Assembly (NCBI GenBank): GCA_021325275.1
Contig: JAJPHL010000042.1
Coordinates: 124,001 to 188,000 of the forward strand
Length of the DNA stretch: 64,000 nt
Direction: 5' to 3'
Source of the DNA: Terriglobia bacterium
GTDB lineage: Bacteria > Acidobacteriota > Terriglobia > JAJPHL01
Within the stretch, counting starts at the first letter, position 1. Every line of letters starts with the position of its first letter. The notes beneath the pieces are model-generated. The model was not told the DNA's origin. It did no database searches and saw only the letters and a list, made by a program, of their open reading frames with translations. Both the position numbers and the translations under genes were made by a program. Below, one piece after another: positions 8,145 through 16,817 of this stretch.

Positions 8145-9244
8145 TGCGAAGAGGCTTGCTTCCCCTGATTGTCGTGATCCAAGCGATGGTCTGGGCGACA
8201 CATGCCTTCATTTACGAAACTTGGACGTTCGCGCCGGAACATGGAGCGGGTTTCACTGTGAACATGGTGTTCGCCGTGTTGTCGGTGAGCTTCGTGGCGT
8301 CGTCGGTGCTGGCGTTTCGCTACACCAATCCACCCGTGCGCACGATGTACAAGATTTCCGCCGCGTGGATGGGCCTATTGAGCTTTTTCTTTTTCGCGGC
8401 GGCCGCGGCGTGGATTGTTTTCGGTATCGCGCGCGTCATTGGATTCGGCGTGAGCTTTCGCTCGATCGTCGAGCCGCTGTTCGTTCTCGCTGCGGCGCTC
8501 GGAGTCGCGGGACTCGTCAATGCCAACTGGACGCGGATTACGCGAACGATCATACACCTCGATAGTCTGCCGGAGATTTGGCGCGGACGCCGAGCGGCTG
8601 TGGTCAGCGATCTCCACCTGGGACACGTGCGGGGCCGCGGATTTCTCCAGCGTATCGTCGCGATGATCATGCGCGAGAAGCCCGACGTCATCTTCATCGT
8701 TGGCGATCTGTTCGACGGCACGGCCATCGACGCGCCGCGCGCCGCGGAACCATTGCGGCAACTCGCGGCCACAGGCGGGGTGTACTTCGTCGCGGGAAAT
8801 CACGAGCTGTTCCGCGAAGATTTAGGATTTGTCGATGCCGTCGCGCAGGCGGGCGTGCGAGTGCTGAGCGACGAGAAGGTTGAGGTCGACGGATTGCAGA
8901 TCGTCGGCGTATCGTATCGGACTGCGGTCCAGCGAAATCGCTTTGCCGCGGCGCTGCGCGACATCGCCATCGACCCGCGCCGCGCCAGCGTGCTGTTGAA
9001 TCACGCGCCCAACCATCCGGACGTCGCCGAGGCCGCTGGCGTGTCGCTGCAAGTTTCCGGACACACGCATCTCGGACAATTCGTCCCGTGGACGTGGTTT
9101 GCGCGGCGCGTCTACCGGCAATTCGTCTATGGTCTAAGCCGCACCGGCCGCCTGCAGGTCTTCACGTCGTGCGGCGCGGGGACCTGGGGACCCCCGCTGC
9201 GGCTGGGATCGAATCCCGAAATTGTCGTGATCGAGTTTCAGTGA
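8144..9244 (+). CDS. Membrane-anchored calcineurin-like metallophosphoesterase
   Basis: A 366-residue protein. The first ~130 residues hold about four hydrophobic segments. From ~150 the dinuclear-metal phosphoesterase motifs follow in order: VVSDLHLGH, VGDLFDG, VAGNHELF, a late HAPNHPD, and VSGHTHLGQ. This architecture (N-terminal membrane segments plus phosphoesterase domain) is shared with YkuE-like proteins, thought to act on lipid- or envelope-linked phosphoesters; the substrate here is unknown. Start overlaps the thioesterase stop. Confidence 0.85.
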   Translation: MRRGLLPLIVVIQAMVWATHAFIYETWTFAPEHGAGFTVNMVFAVLSVSFVASSVLAFRYTNPPVRTMYKISAAWMGLLSFFFFAAAAAWIVFGIARVIGFGVSFRSIVEPLFVLAAALGVAGLVNANWTRITRTIIHLDSLPEIWRGRRAAVVSDLHLGHVRGRGFLQRIVAMIMREKPDVIFIVGDLFDGTAIDAPRAAEPLRQLAATGGVYFVAGNHELFREDLGFVDAVAQAGVRVLSDEKVEVDGLQIVGVSYRTAVQRNRFAAALRDIAIDPRRASVLLNHAPNHPDVAEAAGVSLQVSGHTHLGQFVPWTWFARRVYRQFVYGLSRTGRLQVFTSCGAGTWGPPLRLGSNPEIVVIEFQ

Positions 9245-9248
9245 TCAG

Positions 9249-10262
9249 CTACTTGCCCTTCTCCAAATGACCACCGAATCCGAAGCGCATCGCCGAGAGC
9301 ACCTTGTCCTGATAGTCCGCTTCGCCGCGTGACGTGAAGCGTTGATACAACGCGGTCGAGAGCACCGGCACGGGCACGCCTTCGTCGATCGCCGCCTTGA
9401 TGGTCCAACGGCCTTCGCCGGAATCCGAGACGTGGCCGGAGAATTTTGGCAATTCCGGATCTTCCACCAGCGCCGCCGCGGTCAAGTCGAGCAGCCACGA
9501 CGCGATCACGCTGCCGCGCCGCCACACTTCCGCGACGTCGCGCAAGTTCAAATCGTATTGGTAGAGCTCGGGGCGCTGCAGCGGCGTAGTTTCGGCGTCG
9601 ACGGTGTCGCTCTTCTTGCCGACGTTCGCGGAATGCAGCACGCTCAAACCTTCCGCGTACGCCGCCATCATGCCGTACTCGATTCCGTTGTGGACCATCT
9701 TCACGAAATGTCCCGCGCCCGAAGGACCGCAGTGCAGATAACCGTGTTCCGCCGTCCCGCCGATTTTTTCGCGGCCCGCCGTGCGCGGAATCGTGCCGGC
9801 ACCGGGCGCTAACGTTTCGAAAATCGGGTTCAGCCGCTCGACCACTGGCGCTTCTCCGCCGATCATCATGCAGTAGCCGCGCTCCAAGCCCCACACGCCG
9901 CCGCTGGTGCCTACGTCGACGTAGTGAATTTGCTGCTTGGCGAGCTCCTTGGCGCGCCGCAGATCGTCGATGTAGTAGGAATTGCCGCCGTCGATGAGAA
10001 TGTCGCCGGCTTCCAGATGCGGCACGAGATCGGCGATGGTTTTGTCGACCACTCCCGCCGGCACCATCATCCAAATGGCGCGCGGCTTGGCGAGCTTGCG
10101 AGTGAAATCTTCCAGTGAGTTGCTGCCGGTGGCTTTTTCCTTCTCGAGATCGCCGACTGCCTTCTGCGACTGATCGAAAACCACGCACTGATGCCCGCCC
10201 TTCATCAAGCGCCGCACCATGTTGGCGCCCATTCGTCCTAGACCGATCATGCCAAGTTGCAT
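9249..10262 (-). CDS. gnd: 6-phosphogluconate dehydrogenase, decarboxylating (short type)
   Basis: A 337-residue enzyme expected to convert 6-phosphogluconate to ribulose-5-phosphate with NAD(P)+ in the oxidative pentose phosphate pathway. The N-terminus [19 protein letters not shown] is the Rossmann dinucleotide-binding loop; [20 protein letters not shown] is the substrate loop, and [20 protein letters not shown] contains the catalytic KxxHN. Its length fits the short Gnd type. The start at 10262 places a GGGGGAA Shine-Dalgarno-like stretch 7 nt upstream; longer readings run into repeat DNA. It converges with the phosphoesterase gene, 4 nt apart. Confidence 0.93.
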   Translation of the reverse strand: MQLGMIGLGRMGANMVRRLMKGGHQCVVFDQSQKAVGDLEKEKATGSNSLEDFTRKLAKPRAIWMMVPAGVVDKTIADLVPHLEAGDILIDGGNSYYIDDLRRAKELAKQQIHYVDVGTSGGVWGLERGYCMMIGGEAPVVERLNPIFETLAPGAGTIPRTAGREKIGGTAEHGYLHCGPSGAGHFVKMVHNGIEYGMMAAYAEGLSVLHSANVGKKSDTVDAETTPLQRPELYQYDLNLRDVAEVWRRGSVIASWLLDLTAAALVEDPELPKFSGHVSDSGEGRWTIKAAIDEGVPVPVLSTALYQRFTSRGEADYQDKVLSAMRFGFGGHLEKGK

Positions 10263-10307
10263 TTGGATTGTTCCCCCAAGTACACAGATTACCGAGAACC
10301 TGGAAAA

Positions 10308-10424
10308 GTTGCTGGTTGCTGGCGCTGGTTGCTGGAAAAACAGCGGAAAAAACAAAAAGCCGAGCCCCGTGGGACTCGGCTTGTGTTCTTGGGTTAACCG
10401 GCAACCAGCACCGCAACCAGCAAC
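10308..10424. repeat. Low-complexity inverted repeat (GTTGCTGG / CCAGCAAC words)
   Basis: 10308-10335 is a chain of GTTGCTGG-type words and 10398-10424 is its approximate reverse complement (GCAACCAGC words). The arms enclose the terminator at 10340-10382, making a nested hairpin. The CAACCAGC word recurs in the loop of the repeat at 12851-12952. Confidence 0.8.
10340..10382 (-). terminator. Rho-independent terminator of the Spy-like gene
   Basis: Stem AAGCCGAG (10357-10364) pairs with CTCGGCTT (10375-10382). On the minus strand the right side of the stem is followed by TTTTTGTTTTTTCC, a strong U tract. It sits between the leftward Spy-like gene and gnd, so gnd probably has its own promoter nearby. 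Confidence 0.8.
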
Positions 10425-10429
10425 GGTTC

Positions 10430-10837
10430 TTACGGCCGCTGACGATCCGGGCCGCCCGGTCCATGCTGGCGATGCTGCTCTTCGATCTGCGTGAGCCTTG
10501 CTTTTTGGTCCGAGGTCAGCACGTTTTCCATTTGGCCGCGCGCGTCTTGATGGATCTGCATGGACTGCGCGCGATATTCCTTCTGCGTCAGCGCCTGCTT
10601 GTCGAGTTCCTGTTGCTTCTCGTGCGCCGTCTTGGCGATCGCTTGGATCTGCGCCTTCTGATCAGCGGTCAGGTCCTTCATGATCTCCGAGGGAAGCATG
10701 CCGCCGCGGAAGCCACCGGGACCACCCGGACCACCGGGGCCGGGGTGCGGACGATCGGCGGGCGCCTGAGCCAGGGTCGCCATGGAGCAGAGAGCGAGCG
10801 ACAGAGCTAACGTAACGAGAATCCGAGTCTTGATCAT
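10430..10837 (-). CDS. Spy/CpxP-like small periplasmic protein
   Basis: A 135-residue protein with signal peptide ([20 protein letters not shown], cleavage near AQA). A Pro/Gly-rich linker is followed by an all-alpha, charged region with two LTxxQ-type motifs, LTADQKAQ and LTSDQKAR, the hallmark of the Spy/CpxP family of stress-linked periplasmic chaperones. ATG at 10837 has AGGAGGG about 13 nt upstream; a TTG at 10849 overlaps that site and is less likely. A single-gene unit ending in the terminator above. Confidence 0.75.
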   Translation of the reverse strand: MIKTRILVTLALSLALCSMATLAQAPADRPHPGPGGPGGPGGFRGGMLPSEIMKDLTADQKAQIQAIAKTAHEKQQELDKQALTQKEYRAQSMQIHQDARGQMENVLTSDQKARLTQIEEQHRQHGPGGPDRQRP

Positions 10838-10996
10838 TGTGGGGTTCAAACCCTCCTGCCCACTTTAAACACCGATTTGTAAAAAAGTTGCGATGGCGTA
10901 ACCGGCCCAAGATGCACCATTCGAACGGTGTTATTCTGTAGACGTTTCGCGACGTTTTTTCGAACCCCAGCCCGGCGCCCAATCATCTCTATATCT

Positions 10997-11698
10997 ATGC
11001 CTCCGCCGAGAGTTCTTGCCATTGGCGCCCACCCGGACGACGTGGAGTTTGGCTGCGCGGCCGTCTTGATCAACGAAATCCGCGCGGGCGCCGCCGTGAA
11101 GATTTGGGTGCTTTCACTCGGCGAAGCCGGCTCGAACGGCACGCCGGAAATCCGCGAGAAGGAATCGCGAAAGGCCGCTGCGCTGATCGGGGCGGAAGTG
11201 GGATTCGAAGATTTCGCCGGCGATTGTCATATCGAGTACACGCCGGCTAACGCCATTCGCGTCGCTCGGGAAATACGCTCGTTTCGCCCGGACATCGTGC
11301 TCGCGCCGCATATCAGCGAAGACCAGCATCCGGATCACGCGCACGTCGGCAAACTCGCTCGTGACGCATCCAGACTGGCCCGCTATGGCGGCCTGGCCGA
11401 TCTCGCGGTGCAAACGCCGCACACCATCCAGAGCCTCTACTACTATTCGGTGACCCGCGAATTTGGCGCGCGCCCCGACCTGATTGTCGATATCTCGAGT
11501 GCTCGCGAGTTGTGGGAGCAAGCCATGCTGTGTCATGCCAGCCAAGCGGCGTCGCGCAACTATGTGGAGATGCGCCTGGCAGCCACGCGAAGCCTGGGCG
11601 CGCAAGCGGGCGTCGAGTACGCCATGGGTTTGTACATGAACGATCCCGTGCTGCTCGATCGCATTTCGCAATTGCCGGGCGGCGCGCGGCACTTCTAA
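10997..11698 (+). CDS. bshB1: N-acetyl-glucosaminyl-malate deacetylase, bacillithiol biosynthesis
   Basis: A 233-residue PIG-L/LmbE-type zinc deacetylase. VLAIGAHPDDVEFGC carries the first metal ligands (H12, D15) and SEDQHPDHAHVG the third. In bacillithiol synthesis it removes acetate from GlcNAc-malate to give GlcN-malate. The assignment as BshB1, not a generic PIG-L, rests on length, the MYMNDPV-type C-terminus (LYMNDPVLLDRIS) and bshA starting 6 nt after it. ATG 10997 is chosen because family members begin just before VLAIGAHPDD. bshC, the cysteine ligase, is not in the window. Confidence 0.9.
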   Translation: MPPPRVLAIGAHPDDVEFGCAAVLINEIRAGAAVKIWVLSLGEAGSNGTPEIREKESRKAAALIGAEVGFEDFAGDCHIEYTPANAIRVAREIRSFRPDIVLAPHISEDQHPDHAHVGKLARDASRLARYGGLADLAVQTPHTIQSLYYYSVTREFGARPDLIVDISSARELWEQAMLCHASQAASRNYVEMRLAATRSLGAQAGVEYAMGLYMNDPVLLDRISQLPGGARHF

Positions 11699-11704
11699 CA
11701 AAAT

Positions 11705-12847
11705 ATGAAGCGACACCTGAAAGTCGGCATCGCGTGCTATCCCTCCTTCGGCGGCAGCGGGATTGTCGCGACGAATCTCGGCACCGAGTTGGCGAAACTC
11801 GGCCATCAGGCGCACTTCTTCGCGTACCAACGGCCGTTTCGTCTCGACCTCGACCAGAAAAACATTTTTTTCCATCACGTCCCGGTCTACGAGTACGACC
11901 TTTTCAAGTATCCCGACTACACTCTGCCGCTGGCCGTGAAAATGTGCCGGGTTCACGAGGAATTCGGACTCGATATCCTGCATGTGCACTACGCCGTGCC
12001 GCACGCCACGGCCGCGGTCATCGCGCTGGACATGTTGCGCGTCAACGGCATCACGCCGCCGTGCGTGGTCACCACCTTGCACGGCACCGACATTACGCTG
12101 GTCGGCCGCGATCCGGCGTTGCTGCCGGTGGTCCGTTATTCCATGGAGCGCTCGGGCGGCATGACGGCCGTATCGCGATATTTGAAGGAGGAAACGGAGC
12201 GCATCTTTCAGCCGTCGCGGCCGGTGGAAGTGCTCTACAACTTTTACACGCCGAGCCCGACGAGCCGCGGGCGCGCGGAAGTCCGCCGGGAGCTGCGGCT
12301 CTCCGACGACGACGTCTTGGCGATCCACGCCTCGAACTTGCGGCCCGTGAAACGCATTCCCGATCTCTTGCACATGACGGCGCAGGTGAAGTCGCGGCGC
12401 TTCAAGCTGCTGATTCTCTCCGGCAACGACTTTGCGCCTTTCGAGCCGCTCGTTCGTAAGCTCGGAATCGAGAAGCGCGTGATCGTGAAGGAAAAAGTGC
12501 TCGACATCGACGCGTACCTGAACGCGTCGGACATGGGAATTTATCCTTCCGAGGACGAAACGTTCGGCATGGGGATTTTAGAAAGCATGTCGCACGGCAT
12601 GCCGGTCATCGCAAGCCGCGTGGGCGGCGTGCCGGAAGTGCTGGAGGACGAAAAGTCGGGCATTCTTTGTACCATGGGAGATGTGGCCGCGTTCGTTGCG
12701 GCGGCGGATCGCTTGATCGAAGACGCGGGATTGCGCGCATCGATGGGCCGGCAGGCGAAGCTGCGCGCGCGCGGGAAATTTTCGGCGTCGACCGGCGTGT
12801 GCGAGTACGTGCGGTATTACCGGCGGATCATGGGTGAATGCAGGTAA
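11705..12847 (+). CDS. bshA: N-acetyl-glucosaminyl L-malate synthase (GT4), bacillithiol biosynthesis
   Basis: A 380-residue GT-B glycosyltransferase of family GT4. The N-terminus KVGIACYPSFGGSGIVATNL is nearly diagnostic for BshA; DILHVHYAVPHA and TTLHGTDITLVGRDP follow, and the nucleotide-sugar site is EDETFGMGILESM (EX7E). It is expected to join UDP-GlcNAc to L-malate as the first step of bacillithiol synthesis. It lies in tandem with bshB1, and its last codons enter the low-complexity repeat at 12851. Confidence 0.93.
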   Translation: MKRHLKVGIACYPSFGGSGIVATNLGTELAKLGHQAHFFAYQRPFRLDLDQKNIFFHHVPVYEYDLFKYPDYTLPLAVKMCRVHEEFGLDILHVHYAVPHATAAVIALDMLRVNGITPPCVVTTLHGTDITLVGRDPALLPVVRYSMERSGGMTAVSRYLKEETERIFQPSRPVEVLYNFYTPSPTSRGRAEVRRELRLSDDDVLAIHASNLRPVKRIPDLLHMTAQVKSRRFKLLILSGNDFAPFEPLVRKLGIEKRVIVKEKVLDIDAYLNASDMGIYPSEDETFGMGILESMSHGMPVIASRVGGVPEVLEDEKSGILCTMGDVAAFVAAADRLIEDAGLRASMGRQAKLRARGKFSASTGVCEYVRYYRRIMGECR

Positions 12848-12850
12848 TCA

Positions 12851-12952
12851 CCACAAAGACACAAAGAACACAAAGAAATGCAAAACCAGCAACCAGCACC
12901 AACAACCAGCAACCGGATCTTGGTCTTTTTTGTGTCCTTTGTGTCTTTGTGG
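12851..12952. repeat. Inverted repeat of CACAAAGA words overlapping a signal peptide
   Basis: 12851-12877 (CCACAAAGACACAAAG and on) pairs with 12926-12952 (ending CTTTGTGTCTTTGTGG) with two mismatches over 27 nt. The loop holds CAACCAGC-type words also seen near 10308-10424. The ATG of the PIG-L gene (12878) lies in the loop and the right arm encodes the hydrophobic core of its signal peptide. Confidence 0.88.
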
Positions 12953-15520
12953 TTCAACCCTTCCCAGGCCCAGCTCCGTGGTTCTCAAGAGTTAGATCAA
13001 GTCCTGCATCGCTTGCCCATCACCGGATCGCTCTTACACACGGGCGCGCATCCCGACGACGAGCACTCCACAATGCTCGCGTATCTGGCGCGCGGGCGCC
13101 ACATTCGCACCGCGTATCTTTCGGCCACGCGCGGCGATGGCGGACAGAATCTTCTCGGCACCGAACAGGGCGAAGCGCTCGGGCTTCTACGCACGCAGGA
13201 ATTGCTCGACGCGCGGCGTCTCGACGGCGCGGATCAGTTTTTCACGCGAGCCTTCGACTTCGGATTCTCGAAAACGCCCGAGGAAACTTTCGCCAAGTGG
13301 GGGCACGACGAAATTCTCTCGGACTACGTCCGCATCATCCGCCAGTATCGCCCCGACGTGGTGGTCTCGCGCTTCGCCGGAACCGCCGCCGACGGCCATG
13401 GGCATCATTGGGCGTCGGGCATTCTTACGCCGGAAGCGATCCACGCGGCGGCCGATCCCAAGCGATTCCCCGAGCAGATCGCCGAGGGTTTGAGCGCGTG
13501 GCAAGTGAAAAAGTTTTATCTCACGATCAATCGCTTCGGCCCAAACGCCAACGATCCGTTCCCGGCGGGCGCGATCTCGATCGACGTAGGCGCGTACGAT
13601 CCGGTGCTCGGCGAGTCGTACAGTCAGATCGGCGCGGAGGGGCGCACATTCCATCGCAGCCAGGGGATGGCGGGATTCGGCGCGGGCGTGGGGCCGTCGC
13701 CGCAGGGATTTTTGCTGAAAGAAACGTTGGTTACTAAGACGGACGCGCCCGACAAAGATTTTTTCGACGGCATCGACATCTCGCTCGACCGATACAAATT
13801 ACTCGGCGCTTCGGCCGCCGATGTGGACGCGCTGAAGGACGCCGTCGCGAAGGCGCTTGCTGATTACCGGCCTGAGTCGCCGGAGAACATTGCGGACCCG
13901 CTAACGCGCGGCTATGAATTGCTCCGCAAGATGCGCGACGGTGCGAATGCGGACCTCGCTTTTGAGCTCGACATCAAGGAGTCGCAATTTAAGGAAGCCT
14001 TATCGCTGGCGTATGGAGCGCTGATCGAAGCCGTCTGCGATCGCGGCGAAATCATCCCCGGGCAAAGCGTTCGGGTGACGGTGCGCGTGTGGAATCGAGT
14101 GCATGCGTGGCTAGATGTACCGGTGATCGGGCTGACCCTGCCCGAAGGGTGGAAGATGGAGACGGACGAGTTCAAGACCGCTCATCTTTTCTACAACCAA
14201 AGCGCGCAGCGCAGTTTTACGGTCATGCCGTCGAGCGACGCGAAGCCGTCCCAACCTTATTGGTTGGTCTTGCCGCGGCAGGGAGATCGCTTTGCGGTCG
14301 AGAATTACGCGATGATCGGACGCCCGGAGTCGCCGGCGTTGATGACGGCGAATGTATCGTTTTTCGCGTTCCGCGCCGAAGAGCCGCCGCGATCGCGATC
14401 GTGCGCCGATTGCTTTGCCGGATCGGCGATTCCATTTTCCCGCTCGACGCCCGTGATCGCGCACCAACTCGACCCCATTTACGGTCAGCGCGACGTGCGC
14501 GTGAACGTAGTTCCTGCTGTCGCGGCGTGGACCGATCCCGCCACCGAGATTTTCGCGCCGGGTACGGAGCACGAGATCGGCGTGCGCGTGCGCAACAACA
14601 CTTCGGCATCAGCGTCGGGACAGATTTCGTTGAATGTGCCACAGGGATGGTCCGTCACGCCCGCCGCGCAAACGTTCTCGGTCGAGAAAACGGGACAAGA
14701 AGCGTCGTACACATTTAAAGTTCGGACCAGCGATAAAGCCAAGCCGGGCGGGGCGACCGTCGCCACGCCGTACGACACGGGATATCAAATCATCAACTAT
14801 CCGCACATTGTTCCGCAGTATTGGTTCCATCCCGCGCGGACGATCCTGCAACCGGTCGACGTGCAGATGGCCGCGAATCGCCGCGTCGGTTACATCATGG
14901 GCGCGGGTGACGAAGTTCCGGAAGCCCTGCGGCAATTGGGCGTCGATCTCACGATGCTGGCGCCCGCGGATCTCGCGTCGGGCGATTTGTCGCGCTTCGA
15001 CGTGATTGTCGCGGGCATTCGCACTTACACGGTGCGTCCCGATCTCGCGGCGACGAACCAGCGCCTGCTCGACTACGTGAAGAACGGCGGCGTTTACGTG
15101 GTGCAGTATCAGGGCGCGTTTACGTCAGGCGGTCAGCCGATCACGTTCGGTCCCTATCCGATGGAATTCGGACGGCCCTTGATGCGCGTGACGGTGGAAG
15201 ACGCCCCGGTGGACATTTTGATGCCGGACCACGCGCTGTTCAACACGCCGAACAAAATCACCGCGGCCGATTTCGCGGGATGGGTGCAGGAGCTCGCCTT
15301 GAATCTTCCGGGCACGTGGGACGATCACTACACGCCCCTGCTCGAATCTCACGATCCCGGCGAGCCGCCGCAGCGCGGCGGAATGCTCGCCGCCGCGTAC
15401 GGCAAGGGACTGTACCTCTACACGTCGTACGCATGGTTCCGTCAACTGCCCGCCGGCGTGCCCGGAGCGTATCGCTTGTGGGCGAACATTCTCAGTTGGA
15501 AACCGTCAAACCTCCAATGA
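12878..15520 (+). CDS. Large secreted PIG-L (LmbE-like) deacetylase
   Basis: An 880-residue protein. The signal peptide core ILVFFVSFVSLWF is followed by NPSQAQ. Residues ~50-300 are a PIG-L zinc deacetylase domain: TGAHPDDEHSTM with metal ligands, and TAADGHGHHWASG. The remainder is beta-rich, including NEW3-like stretches (TEHEIGVRVRNNTSASASGQ) and a C-terminal domain after ~650 (VGYIMGAGDEVPEALRQLGV, RFDVIVAGIRTYTV) resembling the glutamine-amidotransferase-like fold common in large acidobacterial PIG-L proteins. Likely an extracytoplasmic deacetylase of N-acetylated glycans; substrate unknown. It follows bshA after 30 nt and is co-directional. Confidence 0.82.
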   Translation: MQNQQPAPTTSNRILVFFVSFVSLWFNPSQAQLRGSQELDQVLHRLPITGSLLHTGAHPDDEHSTMLAYLARGRHIRTAYLSATRGDGGQNLLGTEQGEALGLLRTQELLDARRLDGADQFFTRAFDFGFSKTPEETFAKWGHDEILSDYVRIIRQYRPDVVVSRFAGTAADGHGHHWASGILTPEAIHAAADPKRFPEQIAEGLSAWQVKKFYLTINRFGPNANDPFPAGAISIDVGAYDPVLGESYSQIGAEGRTFHRSQGMAGFGAGVGPSPQGFLLKETLVTKTDAPDKDFFDGIDISLDRYKLLGASAADVDALKDAVAKALADYRPESPENIADPLTRGYELLRKMRDGANADLAFELDIKESQFKEALSLAYGALIEAVCDRGEIIPGQSVRVTVRVWNRVHAWLDVPVIGLTLPEGWKMETDEFKTAHLFYNQSAQRSFTVMPSSDAKPSQPYWLVLPRQGDRFAVENYAMIGRPESPALMTANVSFFAFRAEEPPRSRSCADCFAGSAIPFSRSTPVIAHQLDPIYGQRDVRVNVVPAVAAWTDPATEIFAPGTEHEIGVRVRNNTSASASGQISLNVPQGWSVTPAAQTFSVEKTGQEASYTFKVRTSDKAKPGGATVATPYDTGYQIINYPHIVPQYWFHPARTILQPVDVQMAANRRVGYIMGAGDEVPEALRQLGVDLTMLAPADLASGDLSRFDVIVAGIRTYTVRPDLAATNQRLLDYVKNGGVYVVQYQGAFTSGGQPITFGPYPMEFGRPLMRVTVEDAPVDILMPDHALFNTPNKITAADFAGWVQELALNLPGTWDDHYTPLLESHDPGEPPQRGGMLAAAYGKGLYLYTSYAWFRQLPAGVPGAYRLWANILSWKPSNLQ

Positions 15521-16128
15521 GGATCCTCATGGCACTGATGCTTGTCCTGCTGCTCTCTCCGCCATGGGGATCCGGCCAACTTCCTCAGCCCACATTCAAG
15601 AAAGAGTGGACCTTCCGCACGAAAATGTCGAAGACCGAAGTCATCATCGGCGTGGTTCGGCCGCCTAACGATGAAAAAGCATTAGGGATGAGTTTGTATT
15701 CACCAAAGGCGTCTGAATTCGATCTTACGTTGGCCGAAGAAGCCGGTTTTGTCGATAAGGTCCTGCGCGAGTTGCCATCGGTTGGCGCTGACCCTCGTGC
15801 CCTGAGCTACATCGTGACCGACATCCACCAGCAAGATGTGATGGTTAATTTGGCGCTGGCCGCCGCGCGCTCCCCGAGATCGAAGACGCGCATCGGCTGG
15901 GCCACCGCTCTGCTGAACGAGTCCCATGCGTTCGATCCGCTGAACGCTGTGTTGAAACCTTATGGCCTGCATATTGGAACGATTGGCGGTGTGGAAGAGT
16001 TCATTGTTGAAAAATTGATAGATTCACCGATTGCCAACAACGAAAGGGTGGCTCGGCTCGATAAGAACATGCGGACGCTGACGGTAGCGAATTTCGTGAT
16101 CGTGATCGAGAAAGCTGACAAAAACTAG
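15517..16128 (+). CDS. Secreted protein of unknown function
   Basis: A 203-residue protein with a clear signal peptide (MRILMALMLVLLLSPPWGS). No family is recognised. The mature part is mixed alpha/beta with VIIGVVRPPNDEKALGMSLY, then DIHQQDVMVNLALAAARSP and HIGTIGGVEEFIVEKLI. Its ATG overlaps the stop of the PIG-L gene (ATGA at 15517-15520), so it is translationally coupled to it and may assist it. Confidence 0.65.
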   Translation: MRILMALMLVLLLSPPWGSGQLPQPTFKKEWTFRTKMSKTEVIIGVVRPPNDEKALGMSLYSPKASEFDLTLAEEAGFVDKVLRELPSVGADPRALSYIVTDIHQQDVMVNLALAAARSPRSKTRIGWATALLNESHAFDPLNAVLKPYGLHIGTIGGVEEFIVEKLIDSPIANNERVARLDKNMRTLTVANFVIVIEKADKN

Positions 16129-16141
16129 TTGCGAACTCTCC

Positions 16142-16798
16142 TCACAACAACGCCGCGACGCCGGGATGACCTTTTGCTACCGCCATGTCGCGCGCCGTTT
16201 CCTGCGCATCGTTGATCGCCGAGGGATCGGCGCCGTGCGCGAGGAGCAACCGCACCATGTCTTCGAGTCCTTGCGCGGCTGCTTGATGCAACGGCGTCCA
16301 GTTGCCGTGCTGGCGGACGTTGGGGTCCGCGCCGCGCGCGAGCAGCTTCGCGATGATTCCCGTCTGACGGCTCGACGCCGCCGCGTGCATCGCCGTGACC
16401 TTCATGGGATTCGCGGCCGGTTGATTTACGTCCGCGCCGTTTTCCAAGAGCAGATCCACGATATCGGGATGCGAGAAAAACGCTGCGAGTCCCAGCAAGT
16501 TGAATCCATCTGGCGCCAGGCGATTCACCACGCTGCGATCGGCCTCGACGGCCTGGCGCACCACGTCGATCTTGCCCACCGCCGCCGCTTCGTACACGGT
16601 GAGTTGCGGCTCCAGTCCCAAAAGCATTTGCAGAATGTTGTCGCGCCCGCGATATTTCGCCTGCATCACCGCCGATTCGCCTTGCGCGTTGCGCGCGTTG
16701 GCCAATGCGGGGTTGGCGATCAGCATGTCGGCGACTTTGTCGGCCTCGCCGTTCTTTACCGCGTCGATAAATATGTCGAATGTGTCCTCAGGAGACAT
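16142..16798 (-). CDS. Ankyrin-repeat protein
   Basis: A 218-residue protein made mostly of ankyrin repeats. Clear units are GFNLLGLAAFFSHPDIVDLL, TAMHAAASSRQTGIIAKLL and TPLHQAAAQGLEDMVRLLL, each followed by an NGADVN- or RGADPN-type turn. The first part (FDIFIDAVKNGEADKVADML) is a degenerate repeat. No signal peptide or enzymatic domain; probably a cytoplasmic protein-binding module. ATG 16798 is chosen because upstream sequence in frame belongs to the neighbouring acyl-CoA dehydrogenase read in another frame. Confidence 0.85.
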   Translation of the reverse strand: MSPEDTFDIFIDAVKNGEADKVADMLIANPALANARNAQGESAVMQAKYRGRDNILQMLLGLEPQLTVYEAAAVGKIDVVRQAVEADRSVVNRLAPDGFNLLGLAAFFSHPDIVDLLLENGADVNQPAANPMKVTAMHAAASSRQTGIIAKLLARGADPNVRQHGNWTPLHQAAAQGLEDMVRLLLAHGADPSAINDAQETARDMAVAKGHPGVAALL

Positions 16799-16817
16799 AG
16801 AGGTAATTATGCACGCA

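Noticed and set aside
12851-12952. CRISPR or assembly-artefact explanation for the CACAAAGA and similar repeats
   Set aside because: There are no regular spacers or Cas genes, and the arms are inverted, not direct. Similar but distinct word repeats at several loci argue against a sequencing adaptor.
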